Assembly: GCA_030430575.1 (NCBI GenBank)
Contig: JAUIKF010000001.1
Location: 124,001-188,000, forward strand
Source of the DNA: Bacteroidia bacterium
Lineage (GTDB): Bacteria; Bacteroidota; Bacteroidia; J057
Direction: 5' to 3'
Length of the DNA: 64,000 nt
The position numbers and the translations under genes are program-made. This document shows positions 44,917 through 53,106 of the stretch, piece after piece. The notes below the pieces were generated by a model. It worked only from the letters and a program-made list of their open reading frames with translations. It searched no databases and was not told the DNA's origin. Within the stretch, counting starts at the first letter, position 1; every line of letters begins with the position of its first letter.

Positions 44917-45515
44917 TGAAAGATTTCTGGAACAAACGGTATCAGGAAAAAGACCTGGCTTATGGAGAAGCGCCCAATCGATTCTTCCAGGAATTTATTG
45001 ATGCCCAAGCAACCCCAGGTCGCATCCTGCTGCCTGCAGACGGCCAAGGCCGTAACGGTCTTTACGCTGCTGCGAAAGGCTGGGAAGTAGATGCCTTTGA
45101 CTTCAGTGAAGAAGCGCGTGAGCAGACTTTGGCCAAAGCAGCTGGCAAGGGACTCTCCCTCAATTACTGGATAGATGACCTGACCACGGTTGAGTTTTCA
45201 GCCCATCATTACGATGCTATTGGTTTGATATATGTCCACTTTCCTGCCCCGCTACGGACTGAATTTCACCATCGATGCATCGATGCCCTTAAACCTGGTG
45301 GAAGCATTGTGCTGGAGGCCTTTCATCCAGACCAAATGGGCAGGCCGTCCGGAGGACCTAGTTCGCCTGATCGGCTATTCACTCATGAAAGGTTGTCAAA
45401 TGATTTCCAATCACTTGATATTCAGTCCTTAACGCACGAAGAAGTTATGTTGGAAGAAGGGAAATACCATCATGGAATGGCATCAGTGATGCGGATGGTA
45501 GGGAAGAAGGGTTAG
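44913..45515 (+). CDS. TehB/tellurite-type SAM methyltransferase
   Basis: 200 residues, class I methyltransferase with the N-terminal WNKRYQEKDLAYGEAPNRFF of the TehB-like family. Motif I is ILLPADGQGRNGLYAAAKGW, motif II VDAFDFSEEA, and post-I/IV IGLIYVHFPAPLR. It starts with ATG overlapping the stop of the XRE gene (ATGA), so the two are translationally coupled. It may detoxify a small metabolite under the regulator; the substrate is unknown. A TTTGTGG-word hairpin follows. Confidence 0.87.
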   Translation: MMKDFWNKRYQEKDLAYGEAPNRFFQEFIDAQATPGRILLPADGQGRNGLYAAAKGWEVDAFDFSEEAREQTLAKAAGKGLSLNYWIDDLTTVEFSAHHYDAIGLIYVHFPAPLRTEFHHRCIDALKPGGSIVLEAFHPDQMGRPSGGPSSPDRLFTHERLSNDFQSLDIQSLTHEEVMLEEGKYHHGMASVMRMVGKKG

Positions 45516-45517
45516 CG

Positions 45518-45592
45518 TTTGTGGTTTGTGGTTTGTGGTTTGTGGTTTGTTTATAATATCACTCCAAACCAAAGACCACAAACCACAGACCT
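45518..45592. repeat. TTTGTGG-heptamer hairpin downstream of the methyltransferase
   Basis: About 4.5 tandem TTTGTGG units (45518-45550) are followed by the inverted words CCAAACCAAAGACCACAAAC (45564-45583). The arms can fold into a long stem directly after the stop codon of the methyltransferase. A terminator role fits. Confidence 0.8.
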
Positions 45593-45622
45593 TCTTTCCT
45601 CCCTTTATGACTATTTCATTAT

Positions 45623-45640
45623 ATTAGTATATTTACTAAT
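45623..45640. promoter_or_regulatory. Likely ArsR operator
   Basis: ATTAGTA-TATT-TACTAAT is a perfect inverted repeat with 7-bp arms, ending 8 bases before the ATG of the ArsR gene. Position and symmetry match autoregulation by a dimeric ArsR protein. Confidence 0.55.
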
Positions 45641-45648
45641 TTGCGGAC

Positions 45649-45957
45649 ATGGAAAACCTAATGACCATTCGAGCAAATGAAAAAAAGCTCAAGCGCATTT
45701 CGACATTGATGAAAACGATTGGACATCCGTCGCGCTTGGCAATCATTGACTTGTTACTTGAAAAAGGACGATTGCCTGTTAGGACAATTTCTGATACCAT
45801 CGGCATCAGCCAGTCCAATACTTCTCAGCACCTCAAAGCGCTCGAAAATATCGATGCGATCAACTCAGAAAGAGAGGGTACTAGTATCTTTTACCAAATC
45901 GAAAATCAGGGGTTGGAGAAACTGCTGGCATGTGTCAATACGTGTGTGGATTGCTAG
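45649..45957 (+). CDS. ArsR/SmtB-family regulator
   Basis: 102-residue winged-helix repressor. HTH region: LEKGRLPVRTISDTIGISQ followed by SNTSQHLKALENIDAI. The wing is SEREGTSIFYQIEN. The C-terminus carries cysteines (LACVNTCVDC), a possible metal or thiol sensor site. Family members sense metals or metalloids by such cysteines, or reactive sulfur species. No target gene is adjacent except the downstream lipoprotein. The upstream inverted repeat is a candidate operator. Confidence 0.88.
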   Translation: MENLMTIRANEKKLKRISTLMKTIGHPSRLAIIDLLLEKGRLPVRTISDTIGISQSNTSQHLKALENIDAINSEREGTSIFYQIENQGLEKLLACVNTCVDC

Positions 45958-46046
45958 GACGAAGAAAGGTTCAGGGTTTAAAAGTCAACTAAATATTTTT
46001 ATTTAGAAAATTTCGAATAGTGTTTACTTGTGGCTATTACTCGAAA

Positions 46047-46712
46047 ATGACAGTCAATAAAGCTCTAATTATTCACCTTGTGATCGTTATTAGTTTCTCT
46101 GGGTGTATTCAAAAAAAGCATCTTGCCAATAATGACAATCCGAAAGGATATGGTAAGCTTAATGAATCAATTGAAATAATAATTCAACAAATAGAAGAAA
46201 TAAATCTTGAGATTTATGAAAAGCATTCGGCACAAGGGAAGGGATTAAAATTCTTTAAATTAAAGAATGATTATTGGAACCCACTTACTTATACCAGAAT
46301 GGATTCCTTATTAAATTCGTTTGATGATAAAGGAATAAGGTTTGGCGGGGAAGTTTTTCAGATTGTTTATGTAGAATTTAAAATAATGTATAATCAAGTA
46401 GATAAAGGATTTGCAAGAAAGTTCAGGGATAATAGAATCTTAAACCATTGCACTATTTCCAGTTCTGCTAGATATAGGAAGCATGCCTATTTTGTGAGAG
46501 ATAATATATTTCGAAGCTATTTTATTGAATGGGGGCGACTAGTTGAATGGGGAAAACAAGATTCTTCTTTGAATGCCCAAAGTGAATGGGCAAATAAAGG
46601 GAGCAAAATGATTTCTACAATTTCAGAAACACGGATTAATGACGTAGCAAAAATCACCTGCCGCATAAGTCTGTTAAATAAGAAAGCATTAGCAAGAGGA
46701 ATAAAGAAATAA
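46047..46712 (+). CDS. AT-rich small lipoprotein of unknown function
   Basis: 221 residues from the ATG at 46047; the frame is open to a GTG at 46020, but the lipoprotein leader begins at the ATG (KALIIHLVIVISFSGC, lipobox Cys19). The rest is helical and basic, with no recognisable motif. Its base composition is clearly more AT-rich than its neighbours, a possible sign of transfer. It is convergent with the sterol-desaturase gene, 19 bases apart. Confidence 0.65.
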   Translation: MTVNKALIIHLVIVISFSGCIQKKHLANNDNPKGYGKLNESIEIIIQQIEEINLEIYEKHSAQGKGLKFFKLKNDYWNPLTYTRMDSLLNSFDDKGIRFGGEVFQIVYVEFKIMYNQVDKGFARKFRDNRILNHCTISSSARYRKHAYFVRDNIFRSYFIEWGRLVEWGKQDSSLNAQSEWANKGSKMISTISETRINDVAKITCRISLLNKKALARGIKK

Positions 46713-46731
46713 TACTTAGATTCATTCTCTA

Positions 46732-47745
46732 TCACTTCCTCCTCCCAAATCCATAAGTAAGCTGCGCCCAAAATGTCTTTGGAAACCGCTTGATACCTGG
46801 AAAGCCCAATCGGATATCTCGCCCTTCTTTAGGGATGTAATCCGTCTTCCAGATATAATCCCAAATAGCCAAGGTAAGGCCAAAGTTAACGCCGTATTGA
46901 CGTTCTTTTGGCAGGTCATATGCATGATGCCAGATATGCATTTCGGGGCTATTGAAGAGATATTTCATGATAGGCCCCATCACTATCGCACCAAAAGCGA
47001 TCCCTGAAAGCACAGTCAGTGGCGTGATAGCCCAGCTAGGTTCAAAAGAAGTCGTACCAATAAAGAGGGCCAAAAGACCAAAGGTAAGTCCCCCTGTTAT
47101 TCGTTTGTCTATGCTAAAATTGGCGTGGTTGTAGTGGCCCCATGCCAGGGTGAATATATGGATGAGGAAAAAATCGTGAAGGCCAATTCCCAATAATGCC
47201 AAGGGCAAATATTCAATGGATCGATAGACAATGTTTTCCATCCAATGATAACGAAGATGCGCTGCAAAGCCCATTTGCTCCACCGAATGATGGACCTTGT
47301 GGAATTCCCATAATACAGGCACCCGATGAAGTAGACGATGCACCCACCATTGCACAAAATCTCTTACCACAAACCCCACCAGCAGGATCGCTATCCAGGG
47401 CCAGTTGCGCATGGGATTGGACGCCGTCAAATCAAAGCTGAACCAACTGATCGACAAGTCATTAAAAAATCTCACGACTACATCCGATGCGGCATTGTAG
47501 ATGATCAGGGAAAAGAGGAAAAAATTGAAAAACATGTAGAAAAAGTCTAACCAGAAGTCCTTCCGGAATTTTGCCTGATTCTCTCGCCACGGTCGAATCA
47601 GTTCAAGCGCAAAGAAAAAAGCAGAAACTGCAATTAGCATCCAGAAATAGTTTTTCCAGAAAGGAGATACTTGAAAGGTGATTTCCTTCCAGAGGTAGCC
47701 TGCATAGCCTGTATAGGCCTTTTCTATGAGTTCCCAGTAGGTCAT
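46732..47745 (-). CDS. Sterol desaturase/fatty acid hydroxylase-family protein
   Basis: 337-residue integral membrane di-iron enzyme of the fatty acid hydroxylase superfamily. Histidine clusters HRLLH, HKVHH and HIWHH (VQWWVHRLLHRVPVLWEFHK, EMHIWHHAYDLP) provide the metal ligands. About four hydrophobic helices lie before and around them. The substrate could be a sterol, fatty acid or carotenoid. It lies 3' of the cytochrome c gene on the same strand, 94 bases away; a shared transcript is possible but the roles do not obviously connect. Confidence 0.9.
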   Translation of the reverse strand: MTYWELIEKAYTGYAGYLWKEITFQVSPFWKNYFWMLIAVSAFFFALELIRPWRENQAKFRKDFWLDFFYMFFNFFLFSLIIYNAASDVVVRFFNDLSISWFSFDLTASNPMRNWPWIAILLVGFVVRDFVQWWVHRLLHRVPVLWEFHKVHHSVEQMGFAAHLRYHWMENIVYRSIEYLPLALLGIGLHDFFLIHIFTLAWGHYNHANFSIDKRITGGLTFGLLALFIGTTSFEPSWAITPLTVLSGIAFGAIVMGPIMKYLFNSPEMHIWHHAYDLPKERQYGVNFGLTLAIWDYIWKTDYIPKEGRDIRLGFPGIKRFPKTFWAQLTYGFGRRK

Positions 47746-47839
47746 TTATTATTAATTGTTAATGGTCAATTGTTAATGGTAAATGAATGCAATGGATTTC
47801 CTAATTGAGTTTGCGCTTGAATTTGATCTTGAACTTTCC

Positions 47840-48307
47840 TCATTCCAGTTCATACCATTCATCTACTACCAAATTTGCCCTGCGGCTTTTCTTTTCTGGT
47901 CCCAGGTATTTGGCCAAATATGCGACGATTTTATCTTCATTTTCTCCCAAGTCCCACAACTTCTGCGTCTCCTGCATCCAGCGGATCATCTCCCGCCAGC
48001 CCTCGGCTGTTGCGCGGTTTTGAAGGACCAGTTTACTGCTATGACACGCGACACAGGTCCGTTTTACCAATAAATAGTCTCCTTCAGCCACAAATCCTGT
48101 CTCCACATCCAGTCCATTTTCCACACGGTCTTCATCGATGGGTTCTTCCACAGCCGCCACAGGTATATCCTGCTGTGCGATAGCGCGTGGATGAACATAT
48201 AAGTCTATCAAATACAACCCCAGCATGCACGCTACCACAATGAGCAATAAAGTGCTCAATAAATAGCTGAGTACGCGTTGTTCCCAGGATTGAAGTTGTT
48301 TTGGCAT
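47840..48307 (-). CDS. Membrane-anchored monohaem cytochrome c
   Basis: 155 residues. One N-terminal helix (RVLSYLLSTLLLIVVACMLG) anchors a periplasmic domain with a single CxxCH (C85-V-A-C88-H89, VKRTCVACHSSKLV). Candidate axial methionines lie in EGWREMIRWMQE. It ends directly before the Tat-exported molybdopterin enzyme gene, 72 bases apart, so it is the likely electron acceptor of that enzyme (SorB-like role). A SorAB pair is inferred from the order and motifs. Confidence 0.9.
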   Translation of the reverse strand: MPKQLQSWEQRVLSYLLSTLLLIVVACMLGLYLIDLYVHPRAIAQQDIPVAAVEEPIDEDRVENGLDVETGFVAEGDYLLVKRTCVACHSSKLVLQNRATAEGWREMIRWMQETQKLWDLGENEDKIVAYLAKYLGPEKKSRRANLVVDEWYELE

Positions 48308-48379
48308 AGAAGAAAATGAGAGAATGATTGAATGATAGAATGATAGAATGGAACAAATATTCTACTTAATTCGCCATTC

Positions 48380-49690
48380 TTAATTGACTTTTATAGCTAT
48401 TCGATGACAGGCGTTATTGAGATACCCTTTCGGATTCCATCCTGGAATCACCATGGGCTGGGATCGCCCATTGCTGTCTGTGGCTCGCGCCCAGACTTCA
48501 TAATATCCCACATCAGGGAAAGTGACAGTTGCTTTCCACGGCTGCCACGCCAAGCGGTTGGCAGGGGCTGAAAGCGACGCTTCTTGCCATGTCGCCCCAA
48601 AATCGATGGATACTTCCATCTTGGAAACGGACAAGTCCCCTGCCCATGCTTTGCCACTTACTTCCAGCTGTCGCTTACCGCGCAAAATTCCGCCACTTTT
48701 CGGAGAGGTGATAAGAGACTTCACCGGCATAGATTCAATGATGCACATGTCTTCTTCAGCCACCTTTGAACCTGGAGCAACTGGTTTGCAGGGTACGCGA
48801 TAGGCTTGTCCTGTCATTTTAGGGCCATCATGGACGATATTTCGGATAGAAATGCGCTGAAGCCATTTCCCTGACGTGGAGGCTGGCCAGCCACCAAAAA
48901 CCAACCTTAAAGGATAGCCATTCATCACTGGCAAGTCTTCTCCATTGATCGCCCAGGCGATCAGGGACTCGTCTTCTAAGGCCTTTTTTATAGGTACCCC
49001 ACGCGAAATCACGACTTTATCTGGATCGCCACTGAGGTGGGTATCTTTCCCATAATAGCCGATATAGACGGCATCATCCTTTATGCCTACATCTTCCAAC
49101 ACATCCCGCAAGCGCACCCCTGTCCATTGGGGGCAGCCTACCGCTCCCAAAGTCCATTGATTGCCCTTGGCAGGTGGATTGAACTCTGCTCGGCCATTGC
49201 CGCCACATTCAAGGGTGAGCTGATAAGTATAGTGCTGAAAACGCGTTTTGAGGTCTTGGAGAGAATAGGTTTTTGAAGTAAGGGCTGATTCTCCATCGAT
49301 CGTGAGGGTCCAGGTAGACAGGTCTATATTCTCAGGCGGAATGCCGTTATTTCGGATAAAGAGTCGATCGGCTGGGGTAACGAGGGGTTCCAATAAATGA
49401 GGAGGCGTTTCGGCATTGACAGGTCTGTCATTGAGGAGAATGAGGTCTTTGTGTTTTCCTTTGATCGGGAAATCTTGGTCCCAAATCCCAACGGGTATCA
49501 ACCCCGCAGGCATATTTGCCCCAAACACGACGTTTCCCCCCAAAACAGCCCCCATAAGGGCCAAGGCCCCTTTTTTCAGAAAGCCACGTCGCGTCGATGC
49601 ATGAGATTCCCTGCCCCATACCAGGCGATCCGCCTCAATGGGATCTTGCGCATACAACTCCGATAAGCCAACTTTTTTCTCTGTAGACAT
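48380..49690 (-). CDS. Sulfite dehydrogenase/oxidase, Mo-cofactor protein (SorA-like)
   Basis: 436 residues with a twin-arginine signal (STRRGFLKKG). The oxidoreductase molybdopterin domain has the Cys ligand C162 (LECGGNGRAEF) and the family arginine/water network (RNNGIPPEN, GWPASTSGKWLQR). The C-terminal Mo-co dimerisation domain is about 310-436 (YYEVWARATDSNGR). The predicted reaction oxidises sulfite to sulfate in the periplasm, passing electrons to the neighbouring cytochrome. Substrates other than sulfite cannot be excluded for this family. Downstream (3') is the cytochrome; divergent, across copy C of the repeat, is a TauE/SafE exporter. Confidence 0.9.
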   Translation of the reverse strand: MSTEKKVGLSELYAQDPIEADRLVWGRESHASTRRGFLKKGALALMGAVLGGNVVFGANMPAGLIPVGIWDQDFPIKGKHKDLILLNDRPVNAETPPHLLEPLVTPADRLFIRNNGIPPENIDLSTWTLTIDGESALTSKTYSLQDLKTRFQHYTYQLTLECGGNGRAEFNPPAKGNQWTLGAVGCPQWTGVRLRDVLEDVGIKDDAVYIGYYGKDTHLSGDPDKVVISRGVPIKKALEDESLIAWAINGEDLPVMNGYPLRLVFGGWPASTSGKWLQRISIRNIVHDGPKMTGQAYRVPCKPVAPGSKVAEEDMCIIESMPVKSLITSPKSGGILRGKRQLEVSGKAWAGDLSVSKMEVSIDFGATWQEASLSAPANRLAWQPWKATVTFPDVGYYEVWARATDSNGRSQPMVIPGWNPKGYLNNACHRIAIKVN

Positions 49691-49777
49691 GACCCTATTT
49701 ATTAAAACATTACAATATTATTATTTATTTACTCAATTCCCAAATACCCTACCTGAAATAAAGAACGATCTAGAACA

Positions 49778-49994
49778 CTAGTGCTTTCAGCACTAAATAG
49801 TTATTGGTTATGCTGAGGCGCGGATTACCCACAAACCAAAGCTGCAAAGCCGAAATCCGCGCCAGCTTGCCTAAGCAAGCAGCAAAGAAGCGCAAATATA
49901 TGCGCTGGGCCGGATTTCCGGATTGAGATTTGGCTCTTTGCGTAATCCGGCCCCATGTTATAAACCGTAAGGAACTTAGTGCTGAAAGCACTAG
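49778..49994. mobile_element. REPIN/MITE-like element, copy C (full length, 19-bp TIRs)
   Basis: The 217-bp element is bounded by CTAGTGCTTTCAGCACTAA (49778-49796) and its exact complement TTAGTGCTGAAAGCACTAG (49976-49994). Inside are two oppositely oriented hairpins: one with GGCGCGGATT (49818-49827) and AAATCCGCGCC (49853-49863), another with GGCCGGATTT (49908-49917) and AATCCGGCC (49944-49952). Between them lies GCGCAAATATATGCGC. The element has no ORF of its own. It separates divergent sulfite dehydrogenase and exporter genes, whose promoters would have to lie within or beside it. Confidence 0.85.
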
Positions 49995-50084
49995 AACCTT
50001 CCCCTTTGCGCTTCTACCCACATTTCCCCAACTTGCCTTCCCAAAAAGCTAATTCTTCATTTTTTATTCTCAACTTCCCATCAT

Positions 50085-50876
50085 TTGGACCCCTTACAAC
50101 TCCTCCTCTTCATCGCAGCTGGCATATTGACTGGCATTATCAATACCTTGGCAGGCAGCGGCTCATTGGTTACTTTGCCCATTTTCATGGAACTCTGTGG
50201 ATTGCCTGCTACCGTCGCCAACGGTACCAATCGCATAGGCGTATTGTTGCAGACTTTGGTAGGCATCAGGTCTTTTCACAAGCATGGGAATCTACACCTG
50301 GCAGGGGTAGAATGGCTGCTAATTCCTGCTGGAATAGGGGCTTTTATTGGCTCGCGATTGGCGGTGGATGTAGACAACCATTCTATGGAATTGGTCATAG
50401 GGGGGCTGATGGTATTGATGCTTGGCGTGCTCTTTTTGAAGCCTAAGCGATGGCTGAAACCCCAAGAATTGGGAGAGGTAAACAACCGCCGGCCTATCAA
50501 TTTGATCTTGTATTTTTTGCTTGGTCTTTATGGAGGGTTCATCCAGGCTGGCGTTGGCATTTTCTTGTTGGCAGCATTGGTTTTGAGTTCACATTACGAC
50601 CTGGTTCGTGCCAATGGCATCAAACTCTTGGTTGTGCTTATTTTTACCATTCCTTCTCTCTTCAATTTCATCCTCGCTAATCAGGTCAATTGGAAGTATG
50701 GCCTAATGATGGGAGCTGCACAAATGGTGGGCGCCTGGCTCGGTGCCCGATTCGCCAACCGATACCCCAAAGCGGACGTGTATATCCGCTACCTGCTGAT
50801 CATTATTGTGGTGGCAGCAGCTGTGAAGTTCTTGGGGATTGGGGAAATGATTGCTAAAGCAGGTTCTAGGTTCTAG
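50085..50876 (+). CDS. TauE/SafE (TSUP) family anion exporter
   Basis: 263-residue membrane protein of the sulfite exporter/TSUP family, about eight helices. N-terminal GIINTLAGSGSLVTLPIF and C-terminal GARFANRYPKADVYIRYLLI are family hallmarks. TTG at 50085 is the likely start; no ATG lies before the conserved N-terminus. Placed opposite the sulfite dehydrogenase genes, it may export sulfite or a sulfonate-derived anion; that is inference. The stop codon (TAG, 50874-50876) lies inside the tandem TTCTAGG array, so the last residues (GSRF) are encoded by repeat. Confidence 0.88.
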   Translation: MDPLQLLLFIAAGILTGIINTLAGSGSLVTLPIFMELCGLPATVANGTNRIGVLLQTLVGIRSFHKHGNLHLAGVEWLLIPAGIGAFIGSRLAVDVDNHSMELVIGGLMVLMLGVLFLKPKRWLKPQELGEVNNRRPINLILYFLLGLYGGFIQAGVGIFLLAALVLSSHYDLVRANGIKLLVVLIFTIPSLFNFILANQVNWKYGLMMGAAQMVGAWLGARFANRYPKADVYIRYLLIIIVVAAAVKFLGIGEMIAKAGSRF

Positions 50877-50962
50877 GTTCTAGGTTCTAGGTTCTAGGTT
50901 CTAGGTTTGATTGTTCTAAGTTGTATTCTGACCTAGAACGTAAAACTTAGAACCTAGAACGG
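50861..50962. repeat. TTCTAGG-heptamer array and inverted complement
   Basis: Six to seven head-to-tail TTCTAGG units (50861-50906) and an opposed arm ACCTAGAACG ... TTAGAACCTAGAAC (50931-50960) make a long imperfect hairpin between two convergent genes. The upstream gene stops within it. Confidence 0.88.
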
Positions 50963-50967
50963 CTCTT

Positions 50968-52236
50968 CTACTTCAACACCTTCTCCCAATACGAGAAATC
51001 GCCATCTATGGCATCCTTGTCATAGGTTAGCCCTAACAATTCCGCAACTAGCGGAAAAACATGCACATTATGCATGCTTGACAAGCGAGATCCTATTTTA
51101 AACCTTGGCCCCTTTGCATAAAAAATCGTCAGCATGTCTTGGGATTGTCTAGGGTCATATCCATGGGTGCCTTCCATAACGCTCCGCCCCTGTGTGCCAA
51201 ATATATAGGGGGCATTCGCAAATACAGTGATCTTCCCGGTACGTTTGTTGGGAGCAAAATGCAGGCGATCAGGCAGGGAGTCTGACCAAAAGACCTGGTA
51301 ACGGCCTTTGGCATTGGCGGTAAGTTCTTGGAAGGTACTATCCAATCGGGCCTGGGTGACCCCTTCTTTAGGATATAGATAGTACAGCACGCCTGCACTT
51401 CTAGCTATATCGTAGTAGGACAAATTGGTCAACGTGTTAAAATAAATGGGCTCTGCTGTATTGGTTTGTTGCATGCCGTGATCAGAAGTCACGATGAGAT
51501 GAATAGGCAAATCAAGCTTCTCTAGCTTTTTCTGTAACTCCCCTATCCAAAAATCCACATCGGCCACAGAAGCTGCGACCTCAGGTGAGTCAGGGCCATA
51601 TTTATGGCCTTTGGAATCTACATCTGAAAAATAAACTGTTATGAGATGAGGTCGCTCCTGGTCAGGTAATTTAAGCCATTTGATCACCTGGTTGACTCGG
51701 TCTTTATGGGTAATAGCCTTGTTGTATTCATAATATTGGTAAGGTCTGACTCCTTGAATATCGGCTTCTGAGCCTACCCAGAAAAAACTGGTCGCACGCA
51801 TGCCCTGATTTTCTGCCAATACCCACAAGGGTGTTCCACCATACCATTCGCCATCAAGCACCTTCGTCGGATCTCCGATCCGGTATTTCCCTCCCAATTC
51901 CCCATCAATAAAACTATTGGACACTAATCCATGTGTAGTGGGATACATCCCTGTGACCAAGGTGTAATGGTTCGGAAAAGTCAAGGAAGGGAAACTGGGA
52001 ATCATATAATCTGCTTTCACTCCTTCATTCCCAATAGCGGCGATATTGCTTGCATCATATTTTTCTACATAATCAGCTCTAAACCCATCGATCGAAACCA
52101 AAACCACATAAGGTTTAGCCACTGTTTCTGGTGTGTTATATCGGTTATGGCTTGTAACAGGCTGAAATTTGGTGCTTTGGCAGCTACATAAAATCAGCGG
52201 TATTAGGAGTACAGAAAGTAAGCGTAAGGATTTCAT
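50968..52236 (-). CDS. Ectonucleotide pyrophosphatase/phosphodiesterase (NPP) lipoprotein
   Basis: 422 residues with lipobox LCSC (Cys19). Alkaline-phosphatase-like fold: metal ligand D50 (VLVSIDGFRADY), nucleophile T86 (PSFPSLTFPNHYTLVTGMYP), and ligands in YFSDVDSKGHKYGPDSP and VTSDHGMQ; a further histidine in EGTHGYDP. This is the NPP family, which hydrolyses phosphodiesters or nucleotide pyrophosphates outside the inner membrane. The substrate is unknown. It is convergent with the TSUP gene. Confidence 0.93.
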   Translation of the reverse strand: MKSLRLLSVLLIPLILCSCQSTKFQPVTSHNRYNTPETVAKPYVVLVSIDGFRADYVEKYDASNIAAIGNEGVKADYMIPSFPSLTFPNHYTLVTGMYPTTHGLVSNSFIDGELGGKYRIGDPTKVLDGEWYGGTPLWVLAENQGMRATSFFWVGSEADIQGVRPYQYYEYNKAITHKDRVNQVIKWLKLPDQERPHLITVYFSDVDSKGHKYGPDSPEVAASVADVDFWIGELQKKLEKLDLPIHLIVTSDHGMQQTNTAEPIYFNTLTNLSYYDIARSAGVLYYLYPKEGVTQARLDSTFQELTANAKGRYQVFWSDSLPDRLHFAPNKRTGKITVFANAPYIFGTQGRSVMEGTHGYDPRQSQDMLTIFYAKGPRFKIGSRLSSMHNVHVFPLVAELLGLTYDKDAIDGDFSYWEKVLK

Positions 52237-52320
52237 TTAGTGTAAAGGTTTTGCTTATAGGAATAGAGTCTTCGGTAAGGTTCTTTAAGTCTACTAAAAT
52301 TCTGGGGGAAAGGAAAGAGA

Positions 52321-52538
52321 TCGTTCGCTGCGCTCACTGTCAGACCGCTCGCCCTGCGGGCTCGCTGCGAGAACCGAGACCGTTCGGCTCGAAGACTCGC
52401 CTCACTGTGAGACTAAAGGCAAGTTCTTCTCTTGTCTCGCAGCGAAGGCGAGTCTTCGAGCCTGAGCGGTCCCGCAGTGAGGAGCGACAGCGACGAACGG
52501 TCTCGCCTCTCGCAGCGAGCGAAGCGAGCGGTCTCACT
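52321..52538. repeat. GC-rich nested hairpin element, about 220 bp
   Basis: An outer pair TCAGACCGCTCG (about 52340-52351) against CGAGCGGTCTCACTG (52526-52540), a middle pair GCTCGCTGCGAG...CCGTTCG (52360-52386) against CGAACGG...CTCGCAGCGAGC (52494-52520) with 2 mismatches in 27, and an inner pair GGCTCGAAGACTCGCC (52386-52401) against GGCGAGTCTTCGAGCC (52447-52462) are nested in order. Words like GCGAGCGAAGCGAGCG recur. The right edge includes the stop codon of the following lipoprotein gene. Confidence 0.75.
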
Positions 52539-53106
52539 GCACATACTTCAATTTCAGCTCACTCCAACTGGAGTCAGGATGTGTTTCAATATCTCGCCAG
52601 CGCTGGATGGCCCATTCATTGAAGCTATTGAGGCGGATGACAAGCTGGACTTGGCCTTTGAAGAAGGTGGTGATCGTGGTGTCGGGGTGGTTTATTCGAA
52701 GATTATAGTCGCCGACATAGCGCAGTGAATCAGCGCTTACATCTTGGAGGTCTTGCTCGATCAGGCTGAGAGAATTGCCTGAGAGGACCGCCAGATCGGC
52801 AATCATATTGTCAAAATACGCCTGCTCATCTAGAGCATTCCAATTGAGCCAAATGCCTTCATTATTGTTGAACAAAGAGGCGGCTGGCTCGAACCGTAAA
52901 GCTTCCTGGTCAAAACACCGGAGGTAGTTTTGCGTGTTGCGCTGGGCGATGGCAGTTTTGAGGTTGTCCAGCAAAATGGTGTAGTCCGTAGGGCTCACCC
53001 AGTCTGAGCTAGAGGCGCTAGGCGGCTCTACAGGCCGCGTTTTGAAACAGCCCTGCAATATGAGCAGGGCACAAAAGAAAATAAATGAAATGGGATACAA
53101 CCGCAT
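52534..53106 (-). CDS. Lipoprotein, probably NTF2-like
   Basis: 190 residues with lipobox LQGC (Cys20, LLILQGCFKTRPVEPP). The helix LLDNLKTAIAQRNTQNYLRC followed by beta-rich stretches (SLRYVGDYNLRI, FFKGQVQLVIRLN, WAIQRWRDIE) suggests an NTF2/SnoaL-like fold; this is a judgement from pattern, not an alignment. The last coding bases and the stop overlap the GC-rich hairpin element. No enzyme motif is recognised. Confidence 0.65.
   Translation of the reverse strand: MRLYPISFIFFCALLILQGCFKTRPVEPPSASSSDWVSPTDYTILLDNLKTAIAQRNTQNYLRCFDQEALRFEPAASLFNNNEGIWLNWNALDEQAYFDNMIADLAVLSGNSLSLIEQDLQDVSADSLRYVGDYNLRINHPDTTITTFFKGQVQLVIRLNSFNEWAIQRWRDIETHPDSSWSELKLKYVQ

Noticed and set aside
49778-49994. A true insertion sequence with transposase
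   Set aside because: The 217-bp element has no ORF; only a non-autonomous element can be supported.
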